Assembly (NCBI GenBank): GCA_947475295.1
Contig: CANJLF010000017.1
Span: 1 to 59,090, forward strand
From: Fidelibacterota bacterium
GTDB taxonomy: Bacteria; Pseudomonadota; Alphaproteobacteria; Rhodospirillales; Rhodospirillaceae
Length of the DNA: 59,090 bases
Reading direction: 5' to 3'
The translations under genes and the position numbers were made by a program. Positions 35,895 through 44,672 of this stretch are shown piece by piece (position 1 is the first letter of the stretch; each line of letters begins with the position of its first letter). The notes beneath the pieces were generated by a model. It was given only the letters and a program-made list of their open reading frames with translations. It was not told the origin of the DNA and searched no databases.

Positions 35895-37163
35895 TTAAGC
35901 GTCCCCGAGATAGGGGGCGAGATGGGCCAAAGTCTCCGTAACGGCATTGGCGTGGCGCGCGACGGCGGCGCGGGCGCTTTCGCTCATGCGTGCGCGCGTG
36001 CGCGTATCCTGCAAGAGCCACTCCACGCCGGCCGTTAAGGCGGCGGCATTGCGGACCTCGATCGCCGCGCGCCGGGCGATGAAGTCCGCCGCGGTATCGC
36101 GGAAATTGCTCATATCGGGACCCAGCATGAGGGCGCAACCCAACTGGGCGGCCTCGGCCGGGTTCTGTCCGCCGCCGACCACCAGCGATTTACCCATGAA
36201 CGCCAGGTCGCAGAGCCGGTAGAACAAGCCCAGCTCGCCCATGGTGTCGGCTATATATATGTCGGTCGCGGGGAGGATCGGCTCAGCAGCGCTGCGCCGG
36301 GCGACTTTCAGGCCCATGGTTGTAAGGGCAGCGGCCATGTCGCCGGCCTTTTGCGGATGGCGGGGCACAATAATGGTCAAGAGGCCGGGGTGGTGCGGTT
36401 TGACGGCATGGTGAGCCTGGGCGGCGATGACGTCTTCGCCCGGGTGAATGCTGGCCGCGAGCCAGCGCGGCCGCTTGGCGATCTCCGCGCGCAAGGTCTC
36501 AAGGGCCTTCTCGTCGACGGGCAAGGGTGCCGCTGCCAGTTTCAGGTTACCCGCGCCAACAACCTGCGCCGCGCCGAGCGCCACAAAGCGCGCTTTGTCG
36601 TCATCCGATTGCGCGACGACCAACGCGAAGACCGCCAGAATCTGACGTGCAAAACCAGGGGCGCACTGCCAGCCCTTGAAGGTGCGGTCCGAAAGCCGGG
36701 CATTGATCAGAACGGCGGGAATTTTCCGGGCGGCGATTTCAATGAGGGTATTGGGCCAGAGTTCGGACTCCGTCCACAGCACCAAGTCCGGTTTCCAGTG
36801 GTCCATAAAGCGCCGCACCCACGGCAGATAGTCTAGCGGCACATATTGATGGATGGACGCGGACGGCATGCGCTCGGCCAGCAGATGCGCCGAGGTCATG
36901 GTGCCGGTGGTGACAACGACCTGCCAGCCGCGCGCGAGGCTCGCATCGATCAAAGGCAGGATGGAAAGTGATTCACCGACGCTGGCGGCATGGAACCATA
37001 TCAAGCGACCCGCGGGCCGGGATCGGGAGGCGATGCCGCTGCGCTCGCCACGGCGCGCAGGGTCTTCCTTGCCGCGCCGGACCCGGTAGTTGAGCCAGGA
37101 GGGCAGGACCGGACCCGCGATATTGGTAAGGATGCGATAGGCGCCGTACAGCATGGCGCTCAC
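35895..37163 (-). CDS. waaA: 3-deoxy-D-manno-octulosonic acid transferase
   Basis: WaaA (KdtA) adds Kdo residues to lipid IVA in lipopolysaccharide synthesis at the inner membrane. The N-terminal membrane-proximal LYGAYRILTNIAGPVLPSWL, WFHAASVGESLSILPLI, VLWTESELWPNTLIEIAARK, and the C-terminal MGELGLFYRLCDLAFMGKSL (the GT-B donor-binding region) identify it. 422 residues. It lies 20 bases upstream of the OGT-like gene on the same strand and 49 bases downstream of the small frame that overlaps the flbT end. Confidence 0.93.
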   Translation of the reverse strand: MSAMLYGAYRILTNIAGPVLPSWLNYRVRRGKEDPARRGERSGIASRSRPAGRLIWFHAASVGESLSILPLIDASLARGWQVVVTTGTMTSAHLLAERMPSASIHQYVPLDYLPWVRRFMDHWKPDLVLWTESELWPNTLIEIAARKIPAVLINARLSDRTFKGWQCAPGFARQILAVFALVVAQSDDDKARFVALGAAQVVGAGNLKLAAAPLPVDEKALETLRAEIAKRPRWLAASIHPGEDVIAAQAHHAVKPHHPGLLTIIVPRHPQKAGDMAAALTTMGLKVARRSAAEPILPATDIYIADTMGELGLFYRLCDLAFMGKSLVVGGGQNPAEAAQLGCALMLGPDMSNFRDTAADFIARRAAIEVRNAAALTAGVEWLLQDTRTRARMSESARAAVARHANAVTETLAHLAPYLGDA

Positions 37164-37211
37164 GCGATGCCCAAAAAGCGGTTCACAATCCGCCTTCGGG
37201 CCCGCGCGGGA

Positions 37212-37325
37212 TTATTGCTTTTTGTCGAAAGCCAGCAACATGTCGACAATGGCGTGGGCCTTCTCGCGCGGCGAAAGACTGAGCTTTTGTTGCTGCGCGT
37301 AGGCTGCAACTTTATCTTTTGACAT
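37212..37325 (-). CDS. Small protein overlapping the end of flbT
   Basis: A 37-codon frame reading MSKDKVAAYAQQQKLSLSPR and onwards to DMLLAFDKKQ. Its ATG lies within the last codons of flbT in another frame, suggesting translational coupling. It is charged and helical-looking. I recognise no family; it is shorter than FlaF and does not resemble it. Confidence 0.4.
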   Translation of the reverse strand: MSKDKVAAYAQQQKLSLSPREKAHAIVDMLLAFDKKQ

Positions 37326-37710
37326 TCGCCAAGGCCTCCGCCTCAAACTTGATCAACTGGCGACACAGCTTGAGCGCCCGGTAGTGGTCGGCCCCCAAAA
37401 TGTGCTGGGACATTTCGACCATCAGGTCGACTGCCCGCGCGTCCATGGGTACTACAATCATTTGTCTCATTAAAACGAAGTAAATTCCATGGTAATCCTT
37501 TTCCCGGGTGGGATTGATATACATGTTGAGGATCGTCACATAGAGCTTTTTGGCGATGGTATCCGCCTTCTCCTCGGTGATGATGTCCTTTTCCCGCACA
37601 ACGGGTACGCGATTTAGCACCACAAATTCGGTTTTGGCCGGCCCGTTGGCGATGACCGACGTGCCAATCAGCACTTTTTCGTTGGGCTTGAGCGTCAGTT
37701 TGAGCGGCAT
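37312..37710 (-). CDS. flbT: Flagellin synthesis regulator FlbT
   Basis: The product (132 residues from ATG 37710) starts MPLKLTLKPNEKVLIGTSVI and has LYVTILNMYINPTREKDYHG and MSQHILGADHYRALKLCRQL, the FlbT pattern. In Caulobacter FlbT binds flagellin mRNA and limits its translation; FlaF acts with it. Here it follows flagellin on the same strand, but flaF, usually between the two, is not recognisable. Confidence 0.9.
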   Translation of the reverse strand: MPLKLTLKPNEKVLIGTSVIANGPAKTEFVVLNRVPVVREKDIITEEKADTIAKKLYVTILNMYINPTREKDYHGIYFVLMRQMIVVPMDARAVDLMVEMSQHILGADHYRALKLCRQLIKFEAEALANVKR

Positions 37711-37856
37711 AAGAGCCTCGACGTCGCGCGATGTGCCATTTTGGGGACCATGAAGATGTCGACGTAGAGCGTCGACGGCAGAAGGCGCGTCAAGCGGGCC
37801 GCGCGCGCGGCATGAATGGATGGGCGCAGGGCGTGAAGGCCACGCTGGCAAAGGTC

Positions 37857-37872
37857 CCGGCCCAAGGGCCGG
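37857..37872. repeat. Perfect GC-rich palindrome downstream of flagellin
   Basis: CCGGCCCAAGGGCCGG is a perfect 16-base palindrome, about 75 bases past the flagellin stop and before flbT on the minus strand. It could form a hairpin that partly ends transcription or protects the flagellin mRNA. No T-run follows it. Confidence 0.4.
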
Positions 37873-37947
37873 CGGCGGGGAAAGCCCTTACGAAGAGTCT
37901 GCGTGGCCATGAAACGGTTCCGCTTATAAATCGCCGAACGCCACGCC

Positions 37948-38838
37948 TTAGAACAGCCGCAGGATCGACTGCTCAGAACGCTGAGCGATCGACAGCGAGA
38001 TCGTACCCAATTGCTGACGTGTCTGTAGAGACAGCAGGTTGGCTGACTCTTCGTTCAAGTCGGCGTTCACCAGGTCCGAAGCACCCGCTTTGAGGGTGTT
38101 GATCAGGTTGGTGGTGAAATCGGCGCGGATCGAGAGCAACGCCGAATTGGTACCGAACGCTTCCGCGGCCTGACGCACTGTCACCAGGGCCGAGTCGATG
38201 GCGCGGATCGAGGCGTTGATGGCCGTAACAGCTTTGGAACCCGTCTGACCCCAAACCGTGGCGGAACCGGCAGTACCGGTTGCAACGGCGGAGGTGGCGA
38301 CGATCGTGCTGAAGTCGGCAGACTTCAAGCCGCTGATCACCAACTGGTTGACGGCCGCTTGGTCCGAGCGTTCGTTGAACTTCACGGTTAATTGGTCGGC
38401 ACCGGCTTGGAAAGTGCCGGACGAGTTCTTCAGCAGGTTGACGCCGTTGAAGCTTGAATCCTCAGCCAGGTTATCCACTTGGCTGCGCAGTTCGTTGAAC
38501 TGGCTGGCAAGTTTCGCGCGGGTCGAACTTTCCGGAGCAGAAATGGCGGACTGCGCCAAGGCTTTCATCTGCTTCAGAACCGACTCGATCGACTCGAGAC
38601 CTTGCGTCGCCGCGGTCAACACACTGATACCGCCGTTGATGGCATCCTTAATGGAGGCCAAGTCGGAGGCGCGGCTGTTGAGGTTGCGGGCTTTGAAGAA
38701 GGCCAGCGCGTCGTCGATTGCGCTGTTAATTTTGAGGCCGGTGGCAAGACGTTCTTGCGTACGACCAATCTCATTGGTCGTGCTTTGTAGCGACAGCAGA
38801 TTGCTGCGCGTTGCACTCGAGAGGGTAATATCACTCAT
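37948..38838 (-). CDS. fliC: Flagellin
   Basis: The 296-residue protein has the conserved flagellin D0/D1 ends: an N-terminal SSATRSNLLSLQSTTNEIG with RLATGLKINSAIDDALAFFK, and a C-terminal block ending NLLSLQTRQQLGTISLSIAQ and a terminal LRLF. The central domain is short, of a type found in Alphaproteobacteria. The gene appears intact, unlike many flagellar genes around it. The upstream region 38839-39075 contains no other gene apart from the fliX remnant. Confidence 0.93.
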   Translation of the reverse strand: MSDITLSSATRSNLLSLQSTTNEIGRTQERLATGLKINSAIDDALAFFKARNLNSRASDLASIKDAINGGISVLTAATQGLESIESVLKQMKALAQSAISAPESSTRAKLASQFNELRSQVDNLAEDSSFNGVNLLKNSSGTFQAGADQLTVKFNERSDQAAVNQLVISGLKSADFSTIVATSAVATGTAGSATVWGQTGSKAVTAINASIRAIDSALVTVRQAAEAFGTNSALLSIRADFTTNLINTLKAGASDLVNADLNEESANLLSLQTRQQLGTISLSIAQRSEQSILRLF

Positions 38839-39075
38839 AGCGAAGCTCCTTTTCTAGGACACACGTTGCGACATTTCTGTCGTCTCAGCCATATTCTGCT
38901 CACGCAGACTCTCCTTTCAGGAGGTTAGGATGAGCAGAACAAGAATAAATGCTCCCCCTACATCTGTCAAACGGCCCCTCTAAAAAATTAAACCTTTTGA
39001 TCCGTGACTCGAGGATTCTCAAATCATGATGGATCGAACGCATGCTCTAAACTAACATTCCAATCGGGCCACTCA

Positions 39076-39287
39076 GTGGGTGCCGAGATTCTGGACCGCC
39101 TCGAAGAGATTCGCCGCGGCCTACTCATGGGCAGTATTCCTAAGGATCGCCTGCAGGAACTCGCTCACCTGGTGCGCGAGAAACGCGAACGCGGCGCCGA
39201 CCCGACCCGGTGGTTTCGCGCCTGCTCGATGAGATCGAACTCAGGGCCGAAGTTAAGCTGGCGAAACTTAGCCGCCGGATTGGCTAA
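39076..39287 (+). pseudogene. fliX: FliX C-terminal remnant, truncated and frameshifted
   Basis: From GTG 39076 the frame reads GAEILDRLEEIRRGLLMGSI and ELAHLVREKRERGADP, then similarity moves to another frame as SRLLDEIELRAEVKLAKLSR ending at TAA 39285-39287. This is the C-terminal part of FliX, the FlbD partner in Caulobacter. The N-terminal half is missing and there is a one-base frameshift near 39205-39215. dksA follows, an order seen in intact flagellar clusters. Confidence 0.72.
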
Positions 39288-39439
39288 AACCGCCCAGCGC
39301 GGCGTCTGTTTCCGGACCCAGCGGCGCTCCCCAAAGAATAAAATGTAATAAAAACAACATTATAGCCGCCCTTGCGGAACAGGGGCACCCCCCCATATAG
39401 TCCCGCGCCGTTATAGAATGGGGACGCGAATTGACGCAC

Positions 39440-39856
39440 ATGACCATTACGGTTCCGCCGGATTATCGGCCTACCGAAAAAGAACCGTTCATGAATCCCA
39501 AGCAGCTGGAGTATTTCCGCCGCAAGTTGATCAACTGGCGCGGCGAGCTGTTGAAGGAATCCGAGGAGACGTTAGAGAGTCTTCAGGAGGGCGGCTTGCA
39601 GGAGCCTGATTTGGCCGACCGCGCCTCCGCCGAGATGGAGCGCGCGCTGGAGCTGCGGACGCGCGACCGCGCCCGTAAGCTGATCGCCAAGATCGACGCC
39701 GCTCTCGCGCGTATCGAGGACGGCTCCTACGGCTACTGCGAAGAAACCGGCGAGCCTATCAGCCTCAAGCGCCTGGAAGCCCGCCCGATCGCGACCTTGA
39801 GCGTCGAAGCCCAAGAGCGCCACGAGCGTATGGAACGTACGCACCGTTCTGATTAG
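39440..39856 (+). CDS. dksA: DksA/TraR-family RNA polymerase-binding protein
   Basis: The 138-residue product has the coiled-coil MNPKQLEYFRRKLINWRGEL, the DRASAEMERALELRTRDRAR middle and the C-terminal YGYCEETGEPISLKRLEARP zinc-finger region. Only one of the four classical zinc cysteines is present, as in many alphaproteobacterial DksA proteins. DksA works with ppGpp to adjust transcription. ATG 39440 is used; TTG 39431 and ATG 39491 are alternatives. Confidence 0.92.
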   Translation: MTITVPPDYRPTEKEPFMNPKQLEYFRRKLINWRGELLKESEETLESLQEGGLQEPDLADRASAEMERALELRTRDRARKLIAKIDAALARIEDGSYGYCEETGEPISLKRLEARPIATLSVEAQERHERMERTHRSD

Positions 39857-39876
39857 GGTTTCTCATGCTGCAAGCG

Positions 39877-39914
39877 AAAAGGAGCGCCCTTCCAACGGAA
39901 CGGCGCCTTTTTTA
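39877..39914 (+). terminator. Rho-independent terminator after dksA
   Basis: AAAAGGAGCGCC pairs with GGCGCCTTTTTT with one bulged base and a roughly 12-base loop, 21 bases after the dksA stop. Confidence 0.75.
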
Positions 39915-39965
39915 TTGAAGATGCTGTCCCTCTAAAGCTGAACAGACTGTTCGTAAGGCGGCGCT

Positions 39966-41180
39966 TTACGGCAGCAACGACTTCAAAGCCGCCCCTAATG
40001 CCTGGCAATCGACCCAATAGTCAGCGTCGAAACCGTACTCGCTATTCATGGGGAAACCTGCCGCCAGTGCCTCTTCGGCTGTCGCGACCCGGCAATGAAT
40101 GCGACGATAGGGCTGGCCGAGACAGCTTGCATACGCCACAGGACCAAAAAAGGCGCTGACCGAGGTTGGTTGAAATTCCACAATCGCGCAGTCTTGAGGA
40201 GCAAAAAGACTGATGGCATTGGCGGCGCCGGAATGCAGAATCATTGCGCGGGCATTTCCCACAAGTCGAACTTGCTCCTGCGCCGACAGGCCGTCGAGCG
40301 TAATGGGCGTTCCACCATACTTTTTCACACATTCTATGACTTCGGCCTCATTGAGAATGCGGCGCCATTTTTGTGGGCCGCGCGCTACATAAAGTATCGG
40401 CCGTTCTGATAGAGACGATGGGCCATCGGGTAATCCCGCGCCAGACCTGACCTGGCTGTGAATAAATCCAACGCCTTTAGGCCACCAAAGAGGGGCGTGC
40501 GCACCGGTCGGTGTCGTGCCCATGTACAGCGGGCTTGAGACCCGCCATACACGCTTAAAGCGGGTCGGGAGATTCATGTCTATTCGGAGATGCCGTGCCC
40601 GTGGAATTCCGGCCAACTCAAGAAATTCGTGAAACCGCTCGGGCATTCCGTCGTAAATGGCAACCGGTAAAGAGCCGCTTCCCGGGATCCGTGCGCCTAG
40701 GGCCCAGCGCGCTAGACTCTCAAAAATGAAGTGGCCGAAGTTGGCCCGTCCGCCCAGGAAAATGCATTCCTGCTCCACCACCGGCATTTCGTTGGGAATG
40801 CGCAATTGGCATAGCGATTGCGAAAGAATTTGAACCAAAAAAGGCCCTAAGTCGCTGGCCAGCGCATAGTCACGGTGTGTCAGCCCGGCATATATAAGCG
40901 CGTGATCGGGTGTGCAGTTAAACGTGGATACAGGCAGGACGACGGTGTCGCGAAGTCGACCAACGAATACAGGCGGTGTTTTAATATCGAAAAATTCACC
41001 TGCCTGCGCGCCCGGGTAGCGACGCACCAGCTCGCCGCCAGCCTCTAGCAAAGCATACGGTTCGTTGTTCGCTGCGCACCATTCACCCAAGGTCTGAACC
41101 TTATATGCACGCTCAGTTTCATTTGGCGTCGACAAGAACCGCTCCCATAAAAAGCCTCCGTTGGGTTGCAGCAATGACAT
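39966..41180 (-). CDS. GT61-family glycosyltransferase-like protein, copy 1
   Basis: The 404-residue protein has the GT61 (DUF563) pattern: CIFLGGRANFGHFIFESLAR in the middle, and a C-terminal block with RPILYVARGPQKWRRILNEA, VECVKKYGG-like spacing, EQVRLVGNARAMILHSGAAN and APQDCAIVEFQP. Sugar donor and acceptor are unknown. It is closely related to the gene at 43197 over its whole length. There is no signal peptide or membrane segment. It diverges from the oxygenase gene at 41323. Confidence 0.8.
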   Translation of the reverse strand: MSLLQPNGGFLWERFLSTPNETERAYKVQTLGEWCAANNEPYALLEAGGELVRRYPGAQAGEFFDIKTPPVFVGRLRDTVVLPVSTFNCTPDHALIYAGLTHRDYALASDLGPFLVQILSQSLCQLRIPNEMPVVEQECIFLGGRANFGHFIFESLARWALGARIPGSGSLPVAIYDGMPERFHEFLELAGIPRARHLRIDMNLPTRFKRVWRVSSPLYMGTTPTGAHAPLWWPKGVGFIHSQVRSGAGLPDGPSSLSERPILYVARGPQKWRRILNEAEVIECVKKYGGTPITLDGLSAQEQVRLVGNARAMILHSGAANAISLFAPQDCAIVEFQPTSVSAFFGPVAYASCLGQPYRRIHCRVATAEEALAAGFPMNSEYGFDADYWVDCQALGAALKSLLP

Positions 41181-41252
41181 CCAACCAGGCGTACGATCTC
41201 GGTTAGATTGTTTAAAAAATCGGGCTGACTGCAGCCTACAGAGGTTAAAAAA

Positions 41253-41282
41253 CTTGCGAGTACTCGTAAGCTAATTTAGCTT
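41253..41282. promoter_or_regulatory. Two adjoining palindromes in a divergent promoter region
   Basis: CTTGCGAGTACTCGTAAG (41253-41270) is a palindrome apart from one outer mismatched pair, and AAGCTAATTTAGCTT (41268-41282) is a perfect odd-length palindrome; they share three bases. They sit between the divergent starts of the GT61 gene and the oxygenase gene and are good candidates for operators of a dimeric regulator. Confidence 0.5.
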
Positions 41283-41322
41283 AAAATGACCCGCCTAGAA
41301 ATAGACCCTAAAAGTCTTCCAA

Positions 41323-42243
41323 ATGCAATTTCCGGATCGTTTTCATCGCCTTGAGCAGATTACCCAAGGCCTCGATGTTGTATTAAGCTTCAATTTGCTG
41401 AAATCGATTCAACTTAAGGAAGCGCTTTTCTCGCGCATTACTTCGGCGGTCACAATTTATATTTGGCAATCGCTGATCAGCTTTTTCCCCGACAAGTGCT
41501 TCACCCTCTCCGACAATTTGCTCGGGGCATACGCATCAGAGATTAAGGCGTTGCCGAATATTACGCCGAACGGGCTCGTTCTCCCGAAATCCGAGAATAT
41601 TCTTGCCTACAACAGTCTGCACCGCATTGTCGCAAAGACCTTCATGGATCTCGGCCTGGATCGACATTTTTCGGCGTGTCAGTTTCCGTTGAACGTCCGT
41701 TTGATTTCAGGCGCCCCGAACCAAACTCTGGATGGGCGGCCGCGTTCAGCGACTAAACCGCACGCCGACGTTTGGGCGGGCGATCCGGCGGGCGCGATTG
41801 TTTTTATGATGCCAATTCTCGGTGATATCGATAAGGTCGGCGTGCATTTTTTTGAGGCGGAAAATTTTCCTGAAAAGTATCAGGGGCGGCTCAAGGACTT
41901 TAACGAAGGTCACGCCGTGGCCGAGACGGCGGTAAAATATGATGCCTCATTCAAGTTGGGCGAAATGATTCTGTTCGATCCATTCTTGTTGCACCAAACG
42001 CAGAAGCGCGGCGACGGCCTGCGCGTATCGTTGGATTTCAGGTGTCTGGCGAAGCAAGAATTGCCAAGTGATCGTGCGCAACCGAGCGATGGCTATAGAA
42101 TTCTGTTTCCGACGGCGGACTGGCTGGATTACGGCACCGGACGTTTGGTGGTGACCTCCGAGCCGTTGCTCGAATATCGCGGCACGGATCATTCGACGGT
42201 TGGCTATGAAGTAGCCCTCAAGACTTTGCGAATTGCCGATTAG
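41323..42243 (+). CDS. 2OG-Fe(II) oxygenase-like protein, StrG-like
   Basis: A 306-residue protein with a jelly-roll oxygenase metal pattern: HxD in ATKPHADVWAGDPAGAIV, the distal His in FDPFLLHQTQKRG, and an Arg in LRVSLDFRC for binding 2-oxoglutarate. The arrangement resembles StrG of the streptomycin cluster and the protein at 45420. The substrate is unknown; hydroxylation of a sugar or glycan precursor is plausible from context. It is followed after 4 bases by a methyltransferase gene. Confidence 0.65.
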   Translation: MQFPDRFHRLEQITQGLDVVLSFNLLKSIQLKEALFSRITSAVTIYIWQSLISFFPDKCFTLSDNLLGAYASEIKALPNITPNGLVLPKSENILAYNSLHRIVAKTFMDLGLDRHFSACQFPLNVRLISGAPNQTLDGRPRSATKPHADVWAGDPAGAIVFMMPILGDIDKVGVHFFEAENFPEKYQGRLKDFNEGHAVAETAVKYDASFKLGEMILFDPFLLHQTQKRGDGLRVSLDFRCLAKQELPSDRAQPSDGYRILFPTADWLDYGTGRLVVTSEPLLEYRGTDHSTVGYEVALKTLRIAD

Positions 42244-42247
42244 CGCC

Positions 42248-43183
42248 ATGTCGGACATTCATCTCGATGCCGAGAATTTAGCGCGGCTTTTCGGCATATC
42301 CGCGGCCGACGTGCGCCAAGTCCTTGGTCCTCATGGCGTCCCGCCGCTCTCTTACCGTCGCCCCTCGGCCTCGGAGCGCGAAGCAATCCTCCGCGATGTG
42401 CATAAACATCTGGAAGACCCGAGCTTGCGCATTTCCGGCGAGAATGATTCAGCGGTTTGGGAGCGCGGCTGGGGTCAAATTCGCGACGTCGTCGCCCGCG
42501 AAGGGTTCAACCTCAGATCCTTAAAGCCGCAGTATTTCAGGAACCAGATGGTCCTGCGATTGGCTGGCGACTATGCCTGCGCGCCCAACGACACTTTTGT
42601 CACCGATGTTGACGTTCTGCTGCGCCGGATTGCCTACAGCCGCTACCTTGCCGGCAGCACTTCGGTGCTGGAGCTTGGTTGCGGAACCGGCCTCAATTTG
42701 CTGCTGCTGCGCGACATTCTGCCCCAGGCTAAACTGGTCGGCGCCGATTGGGCGCGCGCCTCCGTTGAAATATTGGATCTGGCTTCGAAGGAGTCGGGAT
42801 CCAAAATTTCAGGCATGCAATTCAATATGCTGACACTTGAGGGCCGCGAGCGGTTGGCGATTGATTCGGACACTGCCGTGCTGACCGTCCATTCGATGGA
42901 ACAGCTGGGATCAGGCTTCCAGCCGCTTTTCGACATGCTCATGCAGGCCAAGCCCAGGCTCTGCGTGCATTTTGAACCGATAGTTGAATTGTACGATCCG
43001 GCCCAGTTATTCGACGCGCTGGCGATCCGGTATCATAAGAAGCGCAATTATTTGCAAGACTATTTGCCGGCCTTGCAGCGCTATGCCGAGCAGGGATTGA
43101 TCGAGATGCTGGACGTGCGCCGCTTAGGTTTTGGCAGTCAGTTCCATGAGGCCTACTCGCTTGTGGTTTGGCGGCCTCGCTGA
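42248..43183 (+). CDS. SAM-dependent methyltransferase, class I
   Basis: The 311-residue protein has the glycine-rich SAM motif SVLELGCGTGLNLLLLRDIL at about residue 138, then acidic VGADWARASVEIL. About 135 N-terminal residues precede the catalytic domain. The substrate is unknown. ATG 42248 lies 4 bases after the oxygenase stop, and the two are probably one operon. The gene converges with the second GT61 gene across 13 bases. Confidence 0.8.
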   Translation: MSDIHLDAENLARLFGISAADVRQVLGPHGVPPLSYRRPSASEREAILRDVHKHLEDPSLRISGENDSAVWERGWGQIRDVVAREGFNLRSLKPQYFRNQMVLRLAGDYACAPNDTFVTDVDVLLRRIAYSRYLAGSTSVLELGCGTGLNLLLLRDILPQAKLVGADWARASVEILDLASKESGSKISGMQFNMLTLEGRERLAIDSDTAVLTVHSMEQLGSGFQPLFDMLMQAKPRLCVHFEPIVELYDPAQLFDALAIRYHKKRNYLQDYLPALQRYAEQGLIEMLDVRRLGFGSQFHEAYSLVVWRPR

Positions 43184-43196
43184 AAAGCGATGCCCG

Positions 43197-44396
43197 TTAA
43201 CCTGGGGGCACGGTTTTTAAAACCGCTTCTAATTTGTTGCAATCGACCCAGTAGTCGGTATCGATTCTCTCGATGCTGTGAATTTTAAGACCTGCCGCCG
43301 CAACATCGGCCGGGGTTGCAGACGGACACAGAAGTCGAACATAGGGTTGGCCGAGACAGGTCGCATAGGCGACGGGACCAAAAAGAGCGCCAATTGTTGG
43401 CGGTACCAGTTCTAGCACTGCGCAATCCATAGGTGCGAAAAGACTGACGGCTGCGGCCGCGCCAACCGGCAGAATCATGGCGCGGGCATTGCCCACCATC
43501 TGAACCTGCTCCTTCGCCGGCAAGCCGTCGAAACTAACGGGCGTTCCGCCATATCGCCGCACACATTCTATAACGTCGGCTTCATTGAGAATCCGGCGCC
43601 AATTTTCCGCGCCGCGCGCGACGTAAAGTATCGGACGAGGCGTTGTGTTCGGTGGGCTGTCGTTGGATAGCGCACGCGATCTAACCTCTCTATTGATGAA
43701 TCGAACACCCTCGGGCCACCAGAGGGGATCCTTATCTGCACTACGGTACAAAGGGCTAGAGGCGCGCCACAACCGTCTAAAGCGCGTGGGAACCGCGGGG
43801 TCCAACAGGATGCGTCGTGTTTTGGGGATGCCGGCCAGGTCTAGGAATTCGTAAAACCGTGCCGGCAAGCCGTCGTAAATGGCGACGGGCAATGAGTCAC
43901 TGTTTGGAATCTGCGACCCGATGGCCCAGCGCATTAGACTTTCAAAAAGGAAATGGCCGAAGTTGGCTCTGCCGCCCAGAAAAATGCATTCCTGGTCTAC
44001 CGTCGGCATATTGTTGGGAATGCGCAGCAGAAATTTATTTTCGGCTAAGTCTTCAATAAGAAAAGGCCCAATATCGCTCGCCAGCGCATAGTCGCGATGG
44101 GTTAGTCCGGCATGTATAAGTGTATGATCGGGTGTGCAGCTGAATGTAGACACTGGCAGAATCAGGCTATCGCTAAGACGCCCCAAAAAAACCGGCGGCG
44201 ATGTAACATCCAAAAACTTTTGCCCAACGCCGAACCGCTGCACCATGCCGCCGCCGGGCTCTATGGAGGTATACGGCTGGTTATGCGCTCCGCACCACTC
44301 AGCCAAGGTCTGAGTCTTGTACTCGATTTCAGTTTCGTTCGCGGCTGACAAGAAAACGCCCCCACCATGCATCTCTTTAAGAGCTAACAAAGTCAC
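43197..44396 (-). CDS. GT61-family glycosyltransferase-like protein, copy 2
   Basis: The 399-residue product shares the full layout of the gene at 39966: CIFLGGRANFGHFLFESLMR, YDGLPARFYEFLDLAGIP, PILYVARGAENWRRILNEAD and EQVQMVGNARAMILPVGAAA. In matching blocks roughly six in ten residues are identical, so the two arose by duplication. HS in the SGAAN-like loop of copy 1 is replaced by PV here. Donor and acceptor are unknown. Confidence 0.8.
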   Translation of the reverse strand: MTLLALKEMHGGGVFLSAANETEIEYKTQTLAEWCGAHNQPYTSIEPGGGMVQRFGVGQKFLDVTSPPVFLGRLSDSLILPVSTFSCTPDHTLIHAGLTHRDYALASDIGPFLIEDLAENKFLLRIPNNMPTVDQECIFLGGRANFGHFLFESLMRWAIGSQIPNSDSLPVAIYDGLPARFYEFLDLAGIPKTRRILLDPAVPTRFRRLWRASSPLYRSADKDPLWWPEGVRFINREVRSRALSNDSPPNTTPRPILYVARGAENWRRILNEADVIECVRRYGGTPVSFDGLPAKEQVQMVGNARAMILPVGAAAAVSLFAPMDCAVLELVPPTIGALFGPVAYATCLGQPYVRLLCPSATPADVAAAGLKIHSIERIDTDYWVDCNKLEAVLKTVPPG

Positions 44397-44621
44397 GAAG
44401 TCTTGGCTATGTTTATATCCGCAGGCTCTGGTAGAGTAAGTGTGCGCGCAACGCCTTATATTAGGGCCTTTCTTGCCGCCCGCAGCGCCGCACTTTTAGT
44501 CCGGCGTTGACACCTCTTCCTGGGCTGGCCTACATTCTCGCCACCTTCAGGCGGACGCCAGCCTACCCCGGGGCTACCGCGCACCATGAGGATCGGCGCC
44601 AAAATCGCAAGCGCGCCTTGG

Positions 44622-44671
44622 CATCCGAAATGCCACATCCGAAATACCACTGAGGTATCACTGAGGAATAT
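44622..44671 (+). repeat. Short tandem repeats in the leader of the phytanoyl-dioxygenase-like gene
   Basis: CATCCGAAATGCCA is followed directly by CATCCGAAATACCA (13 of 14 identical), then CTGAGGTATCA by CTGAGGAATAT (first six identical, and similar after). The last copy includes the ribosome-binding site for the GTG at 44673. Confidence 0.6.
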
Positions 44672-44672
44672 C

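Noticed and set aside
37711..37910. Minus-strand frame between flagellin and flbT as a flaF candidate
   Set aside because: Arg-rich sequence without FlaF motifs and with poor codon use; no flaF can be supported.
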